Assembly: GCA_963829585.1 (NCBI GenBank)
Contig: CAWHJD010000030.1
Span: 1 to 64,000, forward strand
From: Sva-07 sp963829585
GTDB lineage: Bacteria; Actinomycetota; Acidimicrobiia; Acidimicrobiales; Ilumatobacteraceae
Direction: 5' to 3'
Length of the DNA stretch: 64,000 nucleotides
A program made the position numbers and the translations under genes. The notes under the pieces are model-generated. The model ran no database searches. It had not been told where the DNA came from and saw only the letters and a list, made by a program, of their open reading frames with translations. Shown piece by piece: positions 25,575 to 34,026 of the stretch (position 1 is the stretch's first letter; each line of letters begins with the position of its first letter).

Positions 25575-26660
25575 ATGAGCGTTTCAGCAATCGTGCTCGC
25601 CGCCGGAGAAGGCACCCGGATGAAGTCGAGTCGCCCGAAGCCGTTGCACCTGATCTGCGGGCGGGCCATGGTCCTGCACGTGATCCACGCCCTCGAGCTG
25701 GTGCATCCGGAACAGACAGTCGTCGTCGTGGGCCATGGGGCCGAGCAGGTCACCAAGAAGGTGCAGCAGCTCTCCCCGGATTGGGCCAACGTGACCTTCG
25801 CCGAGCAGCTCCGACAGAACGGCACCGGTGACGCCGCGTCGATCGGTATGTCGGCACTCGGCGGCGACGACTACGACGACGAATCGACGATCCTCGTACT
25901 GCCGGGCGACACGCCCCTGCTGCGTCCCGACACCCTGCGCGAACTCGTCGACGTGCACATCGAGTGTGGCAACGCCGCCACGCTGCTGACCAGCGTGATG
26001 GACGACCCGACGGGCTACGGCCGCGTGATCCGCAAGGCCGACGGGCAGGCCGCCCGCATCGTCGAACACCGGGACGCTTCCCCCGACGAACTCGACGTTC
26101 GCGAGGTCTGCACGTCGATCTATGCGTTCCGCCGGGACCTGCTCGGGCCCGCCCTGCGCAAGCTCACCACCGACAACGCCCAGGGCGAGTACTACCTCAC
26201 CGACGTGGTGTCGGTGCTCGGTGCGATGGGGCACCGCATCGGATGCGTCCAGGCCCCCGAGGGTGAGACGCAAGGCGTCAACGACCGCTGGCAACTGGCG
26301 CTCGCCGAGCGTGAGCTGCGGTCGCGTACCAACAGGTACTGGCTGCTGAGCGGGGTCACGATGCTCGACCCGCGCCAGACCTTCGTCGACGTGACCGTGT
26401 CGATCGGCCGCGACGTCACGCTGTATCCGGGCACGATCCTCCAGGGCACCACCGTCGTCGGCGACGGGTGCGACATCGGTCCCGACACCCGGCTGGACGA
26501 CTGCGTCGTCGGCAGCGGTGCGGTCGTCGAGCACACCGTCGGCCACGACGCCGAGATCGGACCCGGCGCCATGGTCGGCCCGTATGCCCATCTTCCGGCC
26601 GGAAGCGCAGTCGCTGCGGGCGCAACGACCGGGGCGTTCTACACTGCACCTGTCGGCTGA
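25575..26660 (+). CDS. glmU: GlmU-like UDP-GlcNAc pyrophosphorylase with truncated acetyltransferase domain
   Basis: 361 residues. The N-terminal uridylyltransferase domain is complete: VLAAGEGTRMKSSRPKPLHL, GTGDAASIGMSAL, VLPGDTPLL and QGEYYLTDVV. GlmU proteins are usually 450-490 residues; here the left-handed beta-helix stops after VGPYAHLPAGSAVAAGAT and GAFYTAPVG. The EMKK lysine and the later His, Tyr and Asn residues of the acetyltransferase site are therefore absent. It should make UDP-GlcNAc from GlcNAc-1-P, but not acetylate GlcN-1-P. There is no space for a lost domain before prs. The start lies 3 bases after tRNA-Gln with no Shine-Dalgarno sequence. Confidence 0.85.
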   Translation: MSVSAIVLAAGEGTRMKSSRPKPLHLICGRAMVLHVIHALELVHPEQTVVVVGHGAEQVTKKVQQLSPDWANVTFAEQLRQNGTGDAASIGMSALGGDDYDDESTILVLPGDTPLLRPDTLRELVDVHIECGNAATLLTSVMDDPTGYGRVIRKADGQAARIVEHRDASPDELDVREVCTSIYAFRRDLLGPALRKLTTDNAQGEYYLTDVVSVLGAMGHRIGCVQAPEGETQGVNDRWQLALAERELRSRTNRYWLLSGVTMLDPRQTFVDVTVSIGRDVTLYPGTILQGTTVVGDGCDIGPDTRLDDCVVGSGAVVEHTVGHDAEIGPGAMVGPYAHLPAGSAVAAGATTGAFYTAPVG

Positions 26661-26669
26661 CCCTCTTGG

Positions 26670-26686
26670 CCGGCTTCGGCCGGGTG
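26670..26686 (+). terminator. Strong UUCG-loop hairpin between glmU and prs
   Basis: GGCCGGC-TTC-GGCCGG region just after the glmU stop; the core CCGGC-TTCG-GCCGG is an exceptionally stable tetraloop hairpin. No T-tract follows, so attenuation or mRNA processing are alternatives to termination. Confidence 0.45.
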
Positions 26687-26724
26687 CTCAAGGTCGAAAA
26701 GCGTCGGGGAGGACGTCACAGCTC

Positions 26725-27715
26725 ATGGAGAAGGTCACGACCAAGCGGCTCGCCCTCTATTCGGGCCGCACCCATCCGGAGCTGGCCCAAGAGGTGGCGT
26801 CACACCTCAACATCGAGCTCGGCCACGACAATCTCGTCGAGTTCGCGAACGGTGAGGTGCGCTGCCGCTTCGGCGAGTCGATCCGCGGGTCGGACGTGTT
26901 CGTCATCCAGAGCCACTTCGGCGTCGACACCCACTCGGTCAACGACTCGATCATGGAACACCTCATCATGATCGACGCCGCCTACCGCGCCTCCGCGAAG
27001 CGCATCACCGCGGTGTGCCCGTTCTACGGCTACGCCCGCCAGGACCGCAAGGCCGAGGGCCGCGAGCCGATCACCGCCCGCCTGATCGCCGACATGTTCA
27101 AGGCCGCCGGTGCCAAGCGGATGATCTCGATCGACCTGCACTCCGGCCAGATCCAGGGCTTCTTCGAGGGTCCCGTCGACCATCTCACCGCGATGCCGGT
27201 GCTCGAGCAGTACGTCCGTCAACACGCCACGGCGCCCGGTGATCGTGTCGCCCGACGCCGGTCGCATCAAGGTGGCCGAACGCATGGCGCAGCACCTCGT
27301 CGACATCGGCGCCGACCTCGCGTTCATCTACAAGCGTCGGCCGAAGGGCTCGACCAACGTGGCCGAGGCCGCCGAGGTGATGGGTGACGTCGAGGGCCGG
27401 CTGTGCGTGCTGACCGACGACATGATCGACACCGCCGGCACCATCTGCGCCGCCGCGGAGCTGCTCGTGCAACGCGGTGCCAGCGAGGTGTGGGCCATGG
27501 CCACGCACGGCGTGCTGTCGGGCCCGGCGATCGACCGGTTGAAGAACGCCCCGCTCAGCCGCATCGTGCTCACCAACACGCTGCCGCTGCCGCCCGAGAA
27601 GCAGCTCGACAAGATCGAAGTGCTGTCCGTGGCGCCGCTGATCGCCGAGGCCCTCGGCGCCGTCTTCGACGACACCAGCGTCAGCGACATCTTCGGCGGC
27701 GAAAACCTCGCCTGA
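26725..27715 (+). CDS. prs: Ribose-phosphate pyrophosphokinase (frameshifted in this sequence)
   Basis: About 329 residues after repair. It makes PRPP from ribose 5-phosphate and ATP. The N-half has LALYSGRTHPELAQEVASHL, NGEVRCRFGESIRG, YARQDRKAEGREPIT and IDLHSGQIQGFF. The C-half has VSPDAGRIKVAERMA and the PRPP loop LTDDMIDTAGTICAAAELL. The frame breaks at about 27232 in GGCGCCCGGTG: one C too many in a CCC run; deleting it restores GCG CCG GTG ATC. An essential gene with a homopolymer indel argues for a sequencing error. ATG at 26725, with GGGGAGG upstream at a long spacing. Confidence 0.93.
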
Positions 27716-27741
27716 TACCCCCCACCGACCCCCGCCTCCAC

Positions 27742-27798
27742 CTCCGAAATTCTCCTGGCGGTGCGCGCTGAGCGCGCACCTGGAGGAGAAATTCGGAG
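27742..27798. repeat. Palindrome family B, copy 1
   Basis: Long hairpin: outer arms CTCCGAAATTCTCCT (27742-27756) and AGGAGAAATTCGGAG (27784-27798, one mismatch), inner stem GGTGCGCGC-TGA-GCGCGCACC. It lies between prs and the DUF559 gene. Confidence 0.92.
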
Positions 27799-27801
27799 TG
27801 G

Positions 27802-28797
27802 ATGCCGGTCGGGACCGCGCGACGCCCACTGGGGGGTGTGATCAGTCCGGAGATGTTGGCGTTGTTCGCCCGCCAGTACGGAGTGGCCGCGGCGCAGCAG
27901 GTCGCCGCGGTCGGCGTGTCGCGTTCGATGCTCTATCGAGCGAGACGCAACGGCGTCTTCGCCGATGTGCTGCCGGGCGTCGTGCGAATCGCCTCCACAC
28001 CGCTCTCGTTTCGTGGCCGGGCCATGGCAGCGCAGCTGTTCACCGGCCCTGACGGCCTCCTCAGCGGGTGGTCTGGTGGTCGGCTGGCAGGGCTGCGTGG
28101 TATGCCCACGACGACGATCCATGTCACCGTTCCCGACGAATTCCGCAGGGACGCCCCACCCTGGATCGACATCCACCGCACGACGTGGTGGGACGCCGAC
28201 TCCTGGTCGATCGACGCGTTCGTGGTGGCATCGCCCATGCGGATCCTGTTCGGTCTCGCCCAGGAGTTCAACCAGCATCGCTTCGAGCGAGCCGCCGAAG
28301 ATGCCTGGCATCTCCGGCTGATCACGCCGACCGGCGCCGCCGACTACCTCGCACGGCATCGATGTCGAGGCAAGGACGGAGTGTCGAAGATCGAGCAATG
28401 GCTGGATCACTGCGACGGACAGGAACGCCCAGCACAGAGCAACCTCGAACGAGCCCTGCTCGAGGAGTTCGAACACATCGGGCTCCAACGACCCGTCCGG
28501 CAGCACCCGTTGGTGCTCCCTTCGGGGGAGACGATCCATCTCGACATCGCGTGGCCGACGATCCGCCTGGCGGTCGAGCCCGGGGCGTCATGGTTCCACG
28601 GCGGCGATCTCGGTCAACGGCGCGATCAGGAACGCGACCGCGGCTGCGCCGAACTCGGGTGGCTGATCATCCGCTTCGACGAAACCATGCGCCACGACGT
28701 GCACGCCGCCGCGGTCCAGGTCGCCAGAGTGCACGCACGACGCACCGCCGACCACCGCACACCTCCCCCGCCTCCCACACCTCCGAATTTCTCCTGA
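27802..28797 (+). CDS. AbiEi-type winged-helix + DUF559 (Vsr-like) nuclease-fold protein
   Basis: 331 residues. The N-terminal ~60 (ISPEMLALFARQYGVAAAQQ, then VSRSMLYRARRNGVFADVLP) matches the AbiEi antitoxin-like winged helix common in actinobacteria. The C-terminal ~100 is a DUF559 / Vsr-like PD-(D/E)xK region: SNLERALLEEFEHIGLQRP, HLDIAWPTIRLAVEPG, RRDQERDRGCAELGWLIIRF. The usual VEVDG strand reads VEPGA, so activity is uncertain. Start could be ATG 27802 or GTG 27838, which has GGGGGGT just before it. Both ends abut family B palindromes, and the last codons lie inside copy 2. No AbiEii toxin gene is adjacent. Confidence 0.7.
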   Translation: MPVGTARRPLGGVISPEMLALFARQYGVAAAQQVAAVGVSRSMLYRARRNGVFADVLPGVVRIASTPLSFRGRAMAAQLFTGPDGLLSGWSGGRLAGLRGMPTTTIHVTVPDEFRRDAPPWIDIHRTTWWDADSWSIDAFVVASPMRILFGLAQEFNQHRFERAAEDAWHLRLITPTGAADYLARHRCRGKDGVSKIEQWLDHCDGQERPAQSNLERALLEEFEHIGLQRPVRQHPLVLPSGETIHLDIAWPTIRLAVEPGASWFHGGDLGQRRDQERDRGCAELGWLIIRFDETMRHDVHAAAVQVARVHARRTADHRTPPPPPTPPNFS

Positions 28798-28840
28798 CGG
28801 TGCGCGCCTGGCGCGCACGTGGAGGAGAATTTCGGAGGTG
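28778..28840. repeat. Palindrome family B, copy 2
   Basis: Outer arms CACCTCCGAATTTCTCCT and AGGAGAATTTCGGAGGTG (one mismatch), inner stem GTGCGCGCC/GGCGCGCAC. It overlaps the 3' end of the DUF559 gene. Confidence 0.92.
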
Positions 28841-28950
28841 GGGCGGGCGGGAGGGGATGCGATCGACGGCCGATAGATTGGGACGCTGCTGTAACGACGT
28901 GGCGCCCGATGTGTGGGCGCCGTCACGAGATCTGATGGAAGCCGATCACC

Positions 28951-29607
28951 ATGTCTGAGACGACCGTTCTCCAAGCCGAAGCCGGACGCCAAGCCGGAAG
29001 CTCCGACTCCCGCCGTCTGCGCGCCGAGGGCAAGATTCCTGCGGTGGTGTACGGCCACGGCATGGATCCGCTCCCCGTCTCGGTCGATCGCCGCGAGCTG
29101 CGCCAGGCCCTGTCGGGTGCGGCAGGCATGAACACGATCCTCGACCTCACCGTCGACGGCACCGTGTACCCGACGCTGATCAAGGACATCCAGCGCCATC
29201 CCGTGAAGCGGTCGGTGCAGCACATCGACTTCATCCAGGTGAACCTCAACGAGGAGATCGTGGTCTCCATCCCGATCCACCTCGAAGGCGAAGCCAAGGA
29301 CGTGGCGTCGAACAACGGTCTCGTCGACCTCGCCATGCAGGAACTCGAGGTGCGTACCACCCCGCGGAACATCCCTGACGGCGTCACCATCGACATCACC
29401 GAGATGACCATGGACTCGGTCATCCGCGTGGAGGACATCGCGCTGCCGTCCGGTGTGGTCGCCGAAGCCGAGCCGGATGCCGTGGTCGTGACCGTGCTCG
29501 TCACCCGCAGCGCTGCGTCCGATGCAGAAGAAGCCGCTGACGAAGCCGCCGCGGCAGAAGCAGCCGCCGACTCCGCTGCGGCCGCCGAAGCAGCCGACTC
29601 CGAGTGA
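28951..29607 (+). CDS. rplY: 50S ribosomal protein L25 / general stress protein Ctc
   Basis: 218 residues: the N-terminal 5S rRNA-binding beta-barrel (SSDSRRLRAEGKIPAVVYGH, IKDIQRHPVKRSVQHIDF) followed by the TL5/Ctc C-terminal domain. The last ~35 residues are Ala/Glu-rich low complexity, a feature of actinobacterial Ctc-type L25. It sits between prs and pth as in M. tuberculosis. ATG at 28951 with a weak GGAAG about 10 bases upstream. Confidence 0.93.
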   Translation: MSETTVLQAEAGRQAGSSDSRRLRAEGKIPAVVYGHGMDPLPVSVDRRELRQALSGAAGMNTILDLTVDGTVYPTLIKDIQRHPVKRSVQHIDFIQVNLNEEIVVSIPIHLEGEAKDVASNNGLVDLAMQELEVRTTPRNIPDGVTIDITEMTMDSVIRVEDIALPSGVVAEAEPDAVVVTVLVTRSAASDAEEAADEAAAAEAAADSAAAAEAADSE

Positions 29608-29712
29608 TCCGACGCGCCACGGTCCGATGACCGGTGGTGCCACCGAAATGTGCACCGATATGTGCGATCGGCGCATCCCACGTCACCTTTTTCGGTCGTC
29701 GAGGGGTGTCTG

Positions 29713-30333
29713 ATGGGTTTGTTCGGACGCGAGGGCAAGGGCGAGCCGTACGACTGGTTGGTCGTCGGCCTCGGAAATCCGGGCGAGAAGTACGCCCGCA
29801 CGCGTCACAACGTCGGTGAGGAGGCCGTCAGGCTGCTCGCCGAGCGCAGGGGCCTGACGCTGAAGGGCGGGCGCGACAACGCGCTCGTCGCCGAGACCCG
29901 CCTGCCCGGCCCCGACGGTGAGCAACGAGTCGTGCTGGCCTTTCCGATCACCTTCATGAACGATTCGGGACAGGCTGTCAGCGCGCTCGTGCGCCGCTAC
30001 CGGATCGGGTCACCCGAGCAGATCATCGTGATCCAGGACGAACTCGACCTGCCACCGGGCGAACTCAAGATCAAGGCAGGGGGCGGTCTCGCCGGCCACA
30101 ACGGTCTGCGATCGATCACCCAGCACCTCAAGTCGCAGGACTACCTCAGGGTCCGTATCGGTGTCGGCAAACCCGAACACAAGGACGTCGGGAAGGGCCA
30201 CGTCCTGTCGAAGGTGCCCAAGGCCGAGCGGGAACTGCTCGACATCCGCATCGCCGACGCCGCCGACGCCACCGAGTTGATCATCGCGCGCGGTGTGGAT
30301 GCCGCCATGCAGCGCTACAACGGCACCCAATGA
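29713..30333 (+). CDS. pth: Peptidyl-tRNA hydrolase
   Basis: A 206-residue Pth1 enzyme that recycles peptidyl-tRNA. Catalytic residues are seen in VVGLGNPGEKYARTRHNVG (Asn and His), TFMNDSGQAVSAL (Asn) and QDELDLPPGELKIK (Asp), with the GGLAGHNGLRSI loop. The N-terminus is ~12 residues longer than E. coli Pth. GAGGGG lies 8-9 bases before ATG 29713. It is followed by family B palindrome copy 3 and mfd. Confidence 0.94.
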   Translation: MGLFGREGKGEPYDWLVVGLGNPGEKYARTRHNVGEEAVRLLAERRGLTLKGGRDNALVAETRLPGPDGEQRVVLAFPITFMNDSGQAVSALVRRYRIGSPEQIIVIQDELDLPPGELKIKAGGGLAGHNGLRSITQHLKSQDYLRVRIGVGKPEHKDVGKGHVLSKVPKAERELLDIRIADAADATELIIARGVDAAMQRYNGTQ

Positions 30334-30342
30334 TCTCCCGGA

Positions 30343-30399
30343 CTCCGAAATTCTCCTCCAGGTGCGCGCTGTGCGCGCACTGGGAGGAGAATTTCGGAG
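30343..30399. repeat. Palindrome family B, copy 3
   Basis: CTCCGAAATTCTCC (30343-30356) pairs perfectly with GGAGAATTTCGGAG at the right end (30386-30399); inner stem GTGCGCGC-TGT-GCGCGCAC. It fills the pth-mfd gap. Confidence 0.92.
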
Positions 30400-30427
30400 C
30401 TGGAGCGTGTGGAATGAGGGTGGGGCG

Positions 30428-33400
30428 GTGACCACCGACGTGCGGTCGGCGCCGCTCGGGGTGCTGCCGCAGCTGCTGCGCGACGAGCCGGGGCTCACGC
30501 GGGCGCTCGGCGATCCGACGGCACGGCTCGCCGTGGTCGAGGTGGCCCGACCGATCTCGATCGCCGCGCTCGCCACACTGTCGTCACGACGCCCCCTCGT
30601 GGTCAGCTGCCCCACCGGCACCATGGCGGGCCAGCTCGCCGACGACCTCGCCCAGTTCCTGCCACCCGGCGACGTCGTCCACTTCCCCGGCTGGGAGACG
30701 CTCCCGTTCGAGCGGGTCAGCCCGAGCGTGGAGACCATGGGCCAGCGCCTCGACGTGCTGTGGCGCCTGCGCGATCCCGATCGCTGCCCGGCCGTCATCG
30801 TCGCCGGCGTGCGCGCACTCCTCCAGAAGCTCGGCCCCGGCGCCACCACGACCGAGCCGATCATCGTGCGGCCGGCTGCTCTGGGCGGCGAGTCGGTCGA
30901 CCCCGACGAGCTCGGCCGTCGCCTCGTCGAGTTCGGGTACCGCCGCGAGGAACTCGTGGAGCACCGCGGCGAGTTCGCCCGCCGCGGTGCGATCGTCGAC
31001 GTGTTCCCCTCCACGGCCGACGCCCCGATCCGCATCGACCTGTGGGGCGACGAGGTCGACCGCCTCACCCGGTTCGGCGTCAACGACCAGCGCTCGACCG
31101 AGGACCTCGACGAGGTCATCATCTTCCCCGCCCGCGAGCTGATGCCGACCGACGACGTTCGGGCCAGGGCGGCACGACTCGTCGCCACCGAGCCGTGGGG
31201 TCGCGAACAGTGGGAGCGCCTCGCCGAGGGCGTGCACTTCGACGGCATGGAGAGCTGGCTGCCGTGGCTCGTCGACGACGACCAGCTCCTCACCGACGTG
31301 CTGCCCGACACCGCGAAGGTGCTGCTCGTCGAACCGCGCCGCATCCGCGACCGGGCGATCGACCTGATCGCCGAGGAGGACGACCTCGCCCGCACGCTCG
31401 CCTCCACGTGGGCCCGCGACCCCGACAAGTCGTTCCCCCGCCTGCACGCCGACCCCGACACGCTGCTCGACCCCCGGCGATCCGATTCCTCGCCGTCCGC
31501 CGGCTCGTTCTGGTCGATCGACTCGACACCGGAGTCGCCCGACACCCCGGTGGTCGAAGCCTCCGGCTGGGGCCCGGTGGCCGGCGACGGCAGCGGCCTC
31601 ACCGATCGCCTGATCGAGCTCATCGGGCGCGGCTACCGCGTCGTGGTGGCGGCCGACGGCACCGGATCGGCCCAACGGTTGCACGACCTCCTCCTCGACA
31701 ACGGCCTCGACTTCCCGGTCATCGAACCGGGAGGCGAACTCCGAACCGGCGGCAGCATCACCGTCGCACCCCTCCACCGTGGCTGCACGCTGCCGAACGC
31801 CAAGGTGGCGATCGTCGCCGAAAGCGACCTCACCGGTCGCCGCCGCGCCCACCGCGCCGTGCGCAAGCAGAAGCGCGAGAGCGCGAGCACGTTCGAAGAC
31901 CTCAAGTCCGGCAACTACGTCGTGCACCACCAGCACGGCGTCGGTCAGTACGAGGGCATGGTCAAGCGGGCGATCGGCGGGGTGGAGCGTGACTACCTCC
32001 TCATCTCGTACAAGGGCGGCGACAAGCTCTACGTACCGTCCGACCAGATCGACACGCTGCGCCAGTACGTCGGTGGCGAAGCACCGAAGCTGCACCGCCT
32101 CGGCGGTTCCGACTTCGCCAAGACCAAGAGCCGGGTGCGCTCGGCGGTTCGCGAGATCGCTCAGGAACTGGTGGTGCTGTACCAGAAGCGGGTCAACGCC
32201 GAGGGTCATTCGTTCGCCCAGGACACACCGTGGCAGGCGGAGATGGAGGAGGCGTTCCCCTACGTCGAGACCCCCGACCAGCGCACGGCGATCGACGACA
32301 TCAAGCGCGACATGGAACTCGCCCACCCGATGGACCGACTGCTGTGCGGCGACGTCGGTTTCGGCAAGACGGAGGTCGCGATCCGCGCCGCGTTCAAGGC
32401 GATCCAGGACGGCAAGCAGGTCGCCGTGCTCGCACCCACCACGCTGCTGGCGACGCAGCACGGCAACACGTTCGCCGACCGCTTCGCCGGCTTCCCGATC
32501 CGTGTCGAGGTGCTCAGCCGGTTCCTCACCGCCGGCCAGGCCAAGAAGGTCATCGAGGGCGTCAAGACGGGTGAGGTCGACTGCATCATCGGCACCCACC
32601 GCCTCCTCGCGAACGACGTGAAGTTCAAGGATCTCGGCCTCCTCATCGTCGACGAGGAGCAGCGGTTCGGGGTGCAGCACAAGGAGACGATGAAGAAGAT
32701 GAAGACGAACGTCGACGTCCTCACGCTCTCCGCCACACCGATCCCGCGCACGCTGGAGATGTCGCTCGTCGGCATCCGCGACCTGTCGCTCCTCCAGACC
32801 CCTCCTGCGGATCGCCAACCGATCCTGACCTACGTGGGCGAGTACGACGAGCGCGTCGCCGTCGAGTCGATCCGGCGCGAACTCCTGCGCGAAGGCCAGG
32901 TCTTCTGGGTGCACAACCGGGTGCAGTCGATCGAGACCGCGGCCAGCCGCCTCCGTCAGCTGGTGCCCGAGGCGCGCATCGCGATCGCCCACGGCCAGAT
33001 GGACGAGAGCACCCTCGAAACGGTGGTGCAGGACTTCTGGGACGGCCAGTACGACGTGCTCGTGTGCACCACGATCATCGAGTCGGGCATCGACATGCCG
33101 ACGGTCAACACGCTCGTGGTCGAGCGATCGGACCTCTTGGGTCTCGGCCAGATGCACCAGCTCCGCGGCCGCGTCGGACGCTCCGGATCGCGGGCGTACG
33201 CGTACCTCTTCTATCCGCGCGACAAGGTGCTCACCGAGGAGGCCTACGAGCGGTTGCGGACGATCGGCGAGTCGACCGAACTCGGCTCGGGCTTCAAGAT
33301 CGCCATGCGTGACCTCGAGATCCGGGGCGCCGGCAACCTGCTCGGCGAGTCGCAGTCCGGCCACATCGCGGCGGTCGGCTACGACCTCTACTGCCAGATG

Positions 33401-33901
33401 GTGACCGAGGCGGTCAGCGAGATGAAGGGCGAGCCGGTGCCCGAGGCGCCGAGCGAGATCAAGCTCGACGTGCCCACCGACGCATACCTCCCCACCGACT
33501 ACGTCGCCAAGGAGGAACTGCGACTGGAGGCCTACCGCCGCCTCGCCGGCGTCACGACCGAGGCCGAGGTCGACGACATCCGCACCGAGTGGGAGGACCG
33601 CTACGGCCCGCTCCCCGACCCCGCCGGCGCCCTGCTGCAGGTCGGGTATCTCCGCGCCGAGTGTCATCGGCTCGGCATCAAGGACATCCAGATCTCCGGG
33701 TCCGCGTCCACCGGAGGCACCGCCAAGCTGGCGCCGCTCGAGCTGAAGCTCTCCGAGACGATGCGACTGCGCCGCATCTCGAAGGGCGCCAAGTACAAGG
33801 AGGATCTCGGCCAGCTCGTGGTGCCCCTCCCCCGCGGTGCCGACGCGTCGAGCTTCCTCTCGAAGTTCCTCCGTGACCTCGTCCCCAGCGAGCCGGGCTG
33901 A
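30428..33901 (+). CDS. mfd: Transcription-repair coupling factor Mfd
   Basis: 1157 residues, full length. It removes RNA polymerase stalled at lesions and recruits UvrA. The N-terminal UvrB-like region is followed by the RNAP-interaction domain (LKSGNYVVHHQHGVGQYEGM), the RecG-like translocase with Walker A LLCGDVGFGKTEVAIRAAF and DEEQ box LLIVDEEQRFGVQHKE, motif VI QLRGRVGRSGSRAYAYL, and the C-terminal TRCF domain. GTG at 30428 with GGGTGGGG just upstream. The stop codon falls in a 16-bp direct duplication. Confidence 0.96.
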   Translation: MTTDVRSAPLGVLPQLLRDEPGLTRALGDPTARLAVVEVARPISIAALATLSSRRPLVVSCPTGTMAGQLADDLAQFLPPGDVVHFPGWETLPFERVSPSVETMGQRLDVLWRLRDPDRCPAVIVAGVRALLQKLGPGATTTEPIIVRPAALGGESVDPDELGRRLVEFGYRREELVEHRGEFARRGAIVDVFPSTADAPIRIDLWGDEVDRLTRFGVNDQRSTEDLDEVIIFPARELMPTDDVRARAARLVATEPWGREQWERLAEGVHFDGMESWLPWLVDDDQLLTDVLPDTAKVLLVEPRRIRDRAIDLIAEEDDLARTLASTWARDPDKSFPRLHADPDTLLDPRRSDSSPSAGSFWSIDSTPESPDTPVVEASGWGPVAGDGSGLTDRLIELIGRGYRVVVAADGTGSAQRLHDLLLDNGLDFPVIEPGGELRTGGSITVAPLHRGCTLPNAKVAIVAESDLTGRRRAHRAVRKQKRESASTFEDLKSGNYVVHHQHGVGQYEGMVKRAIGGVERDYLLISYKGGDKLYVPSDQIDTLRQYVGGEAPKLHRLGGSDFAKTKSRVRSAVREIAQELVVLYQKRVNAEGHSFAQDTPWQAEMEEAFPYVETPDQRTAIDDIKRDMELAHPMDRLLCGDVGFGKTEVAIRAAFKAIQDGKQVAVLAPTTLLATQHGNTFADRFAGFPIRVEVLSRFLTAGQAKKVIEGVKTGEVDCIIGTHRLLANDVKFKDLGLLIVDEEQRFGVQHKETMKKMKTNVDVLTLSATPIPRTLEMSLVGIRDLSLLQTPPADRQPILTYVGEYDERVAVESIRRELLREGQVFWVHNRVQSIETAASRLRQLVPEARIAIAHGQMDESTLETVVQDFWDGQYDVLVCTTIIESGIDMPTVNTLVVERSDLLGLGQMHQLRGRVGRSGSRAYAYLFYPRDKVLTEEAYERLRTIGESTELGSGFKIAMRDLEIRGAGNLLGESQSGHIAAVGYDLYCQMVTEAVSEMKGEPVPEAPSEIKLDVPTDAYLPTDYVAKEELRLEAYRRLAGVTTEAEVDDIRTEWEDRYGPLPDPAGALLQVGYLRAECHRLGIKDIQISGSASTGGTAKLAPLELKLSETMRLRRISKGAKYKEDLGQLVVPLPRGADASSFLSKFLRDLVPSEPG

Positions 33902-33926
33902 CGCCGGGCAGCCGGGCTGACGCCGG
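33892..33926 (+). repeat. 16-bp direct duplication at the mfd stop codon
   Basis: GCCGGGCTGACGCCGG at 33892-33907 and again at 33911-33926; the first copy contains the mfd TGA. Confidence 0.85.
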
Positions 33927-33931
33927 CGAGC

Positions 33932-33996
33932 CGAAACGTCACATTGGGCCCGGCACCGTGTGACGGTCGAAACGTCACGTTGGGCCCGGCACCGTC
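33932..33996 (+). repeat. Palindrome family C half-units, two direct copies
   Basis: CGAAACGTCACATTGGGCCC and following bases (33932-33965) and a second copy (33968-33996). The first matches one arm of the 68-bp palindrome at 46857-46924 at about 31 of 34 positions. They lie between mfd and the lipoprotein gene. Confidence 0.85.
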
Positions 33997-34013
33997 GCGG
34001 TTCGTTCCGCGGG

Positions 34014-34019
34014 TAGCGT
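34014..34019 (+). promoter_or_regulatory. Leaderless -10 element of the lipoprotein gene
   Basis: TAGCGT, 7 bases, GTG at 34027. Confidence 0.55.
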
Positions 34020-34026
34020 GCCGCAG

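Noticed and set aside
27742..28840. DUF559 gene with flanking hairpins as a classical insertion sequence
   Set aside because: No transposase domain and no target-site duplication could be seen, so I list the hairpins as repeats and keep mobility as a hypothesis.
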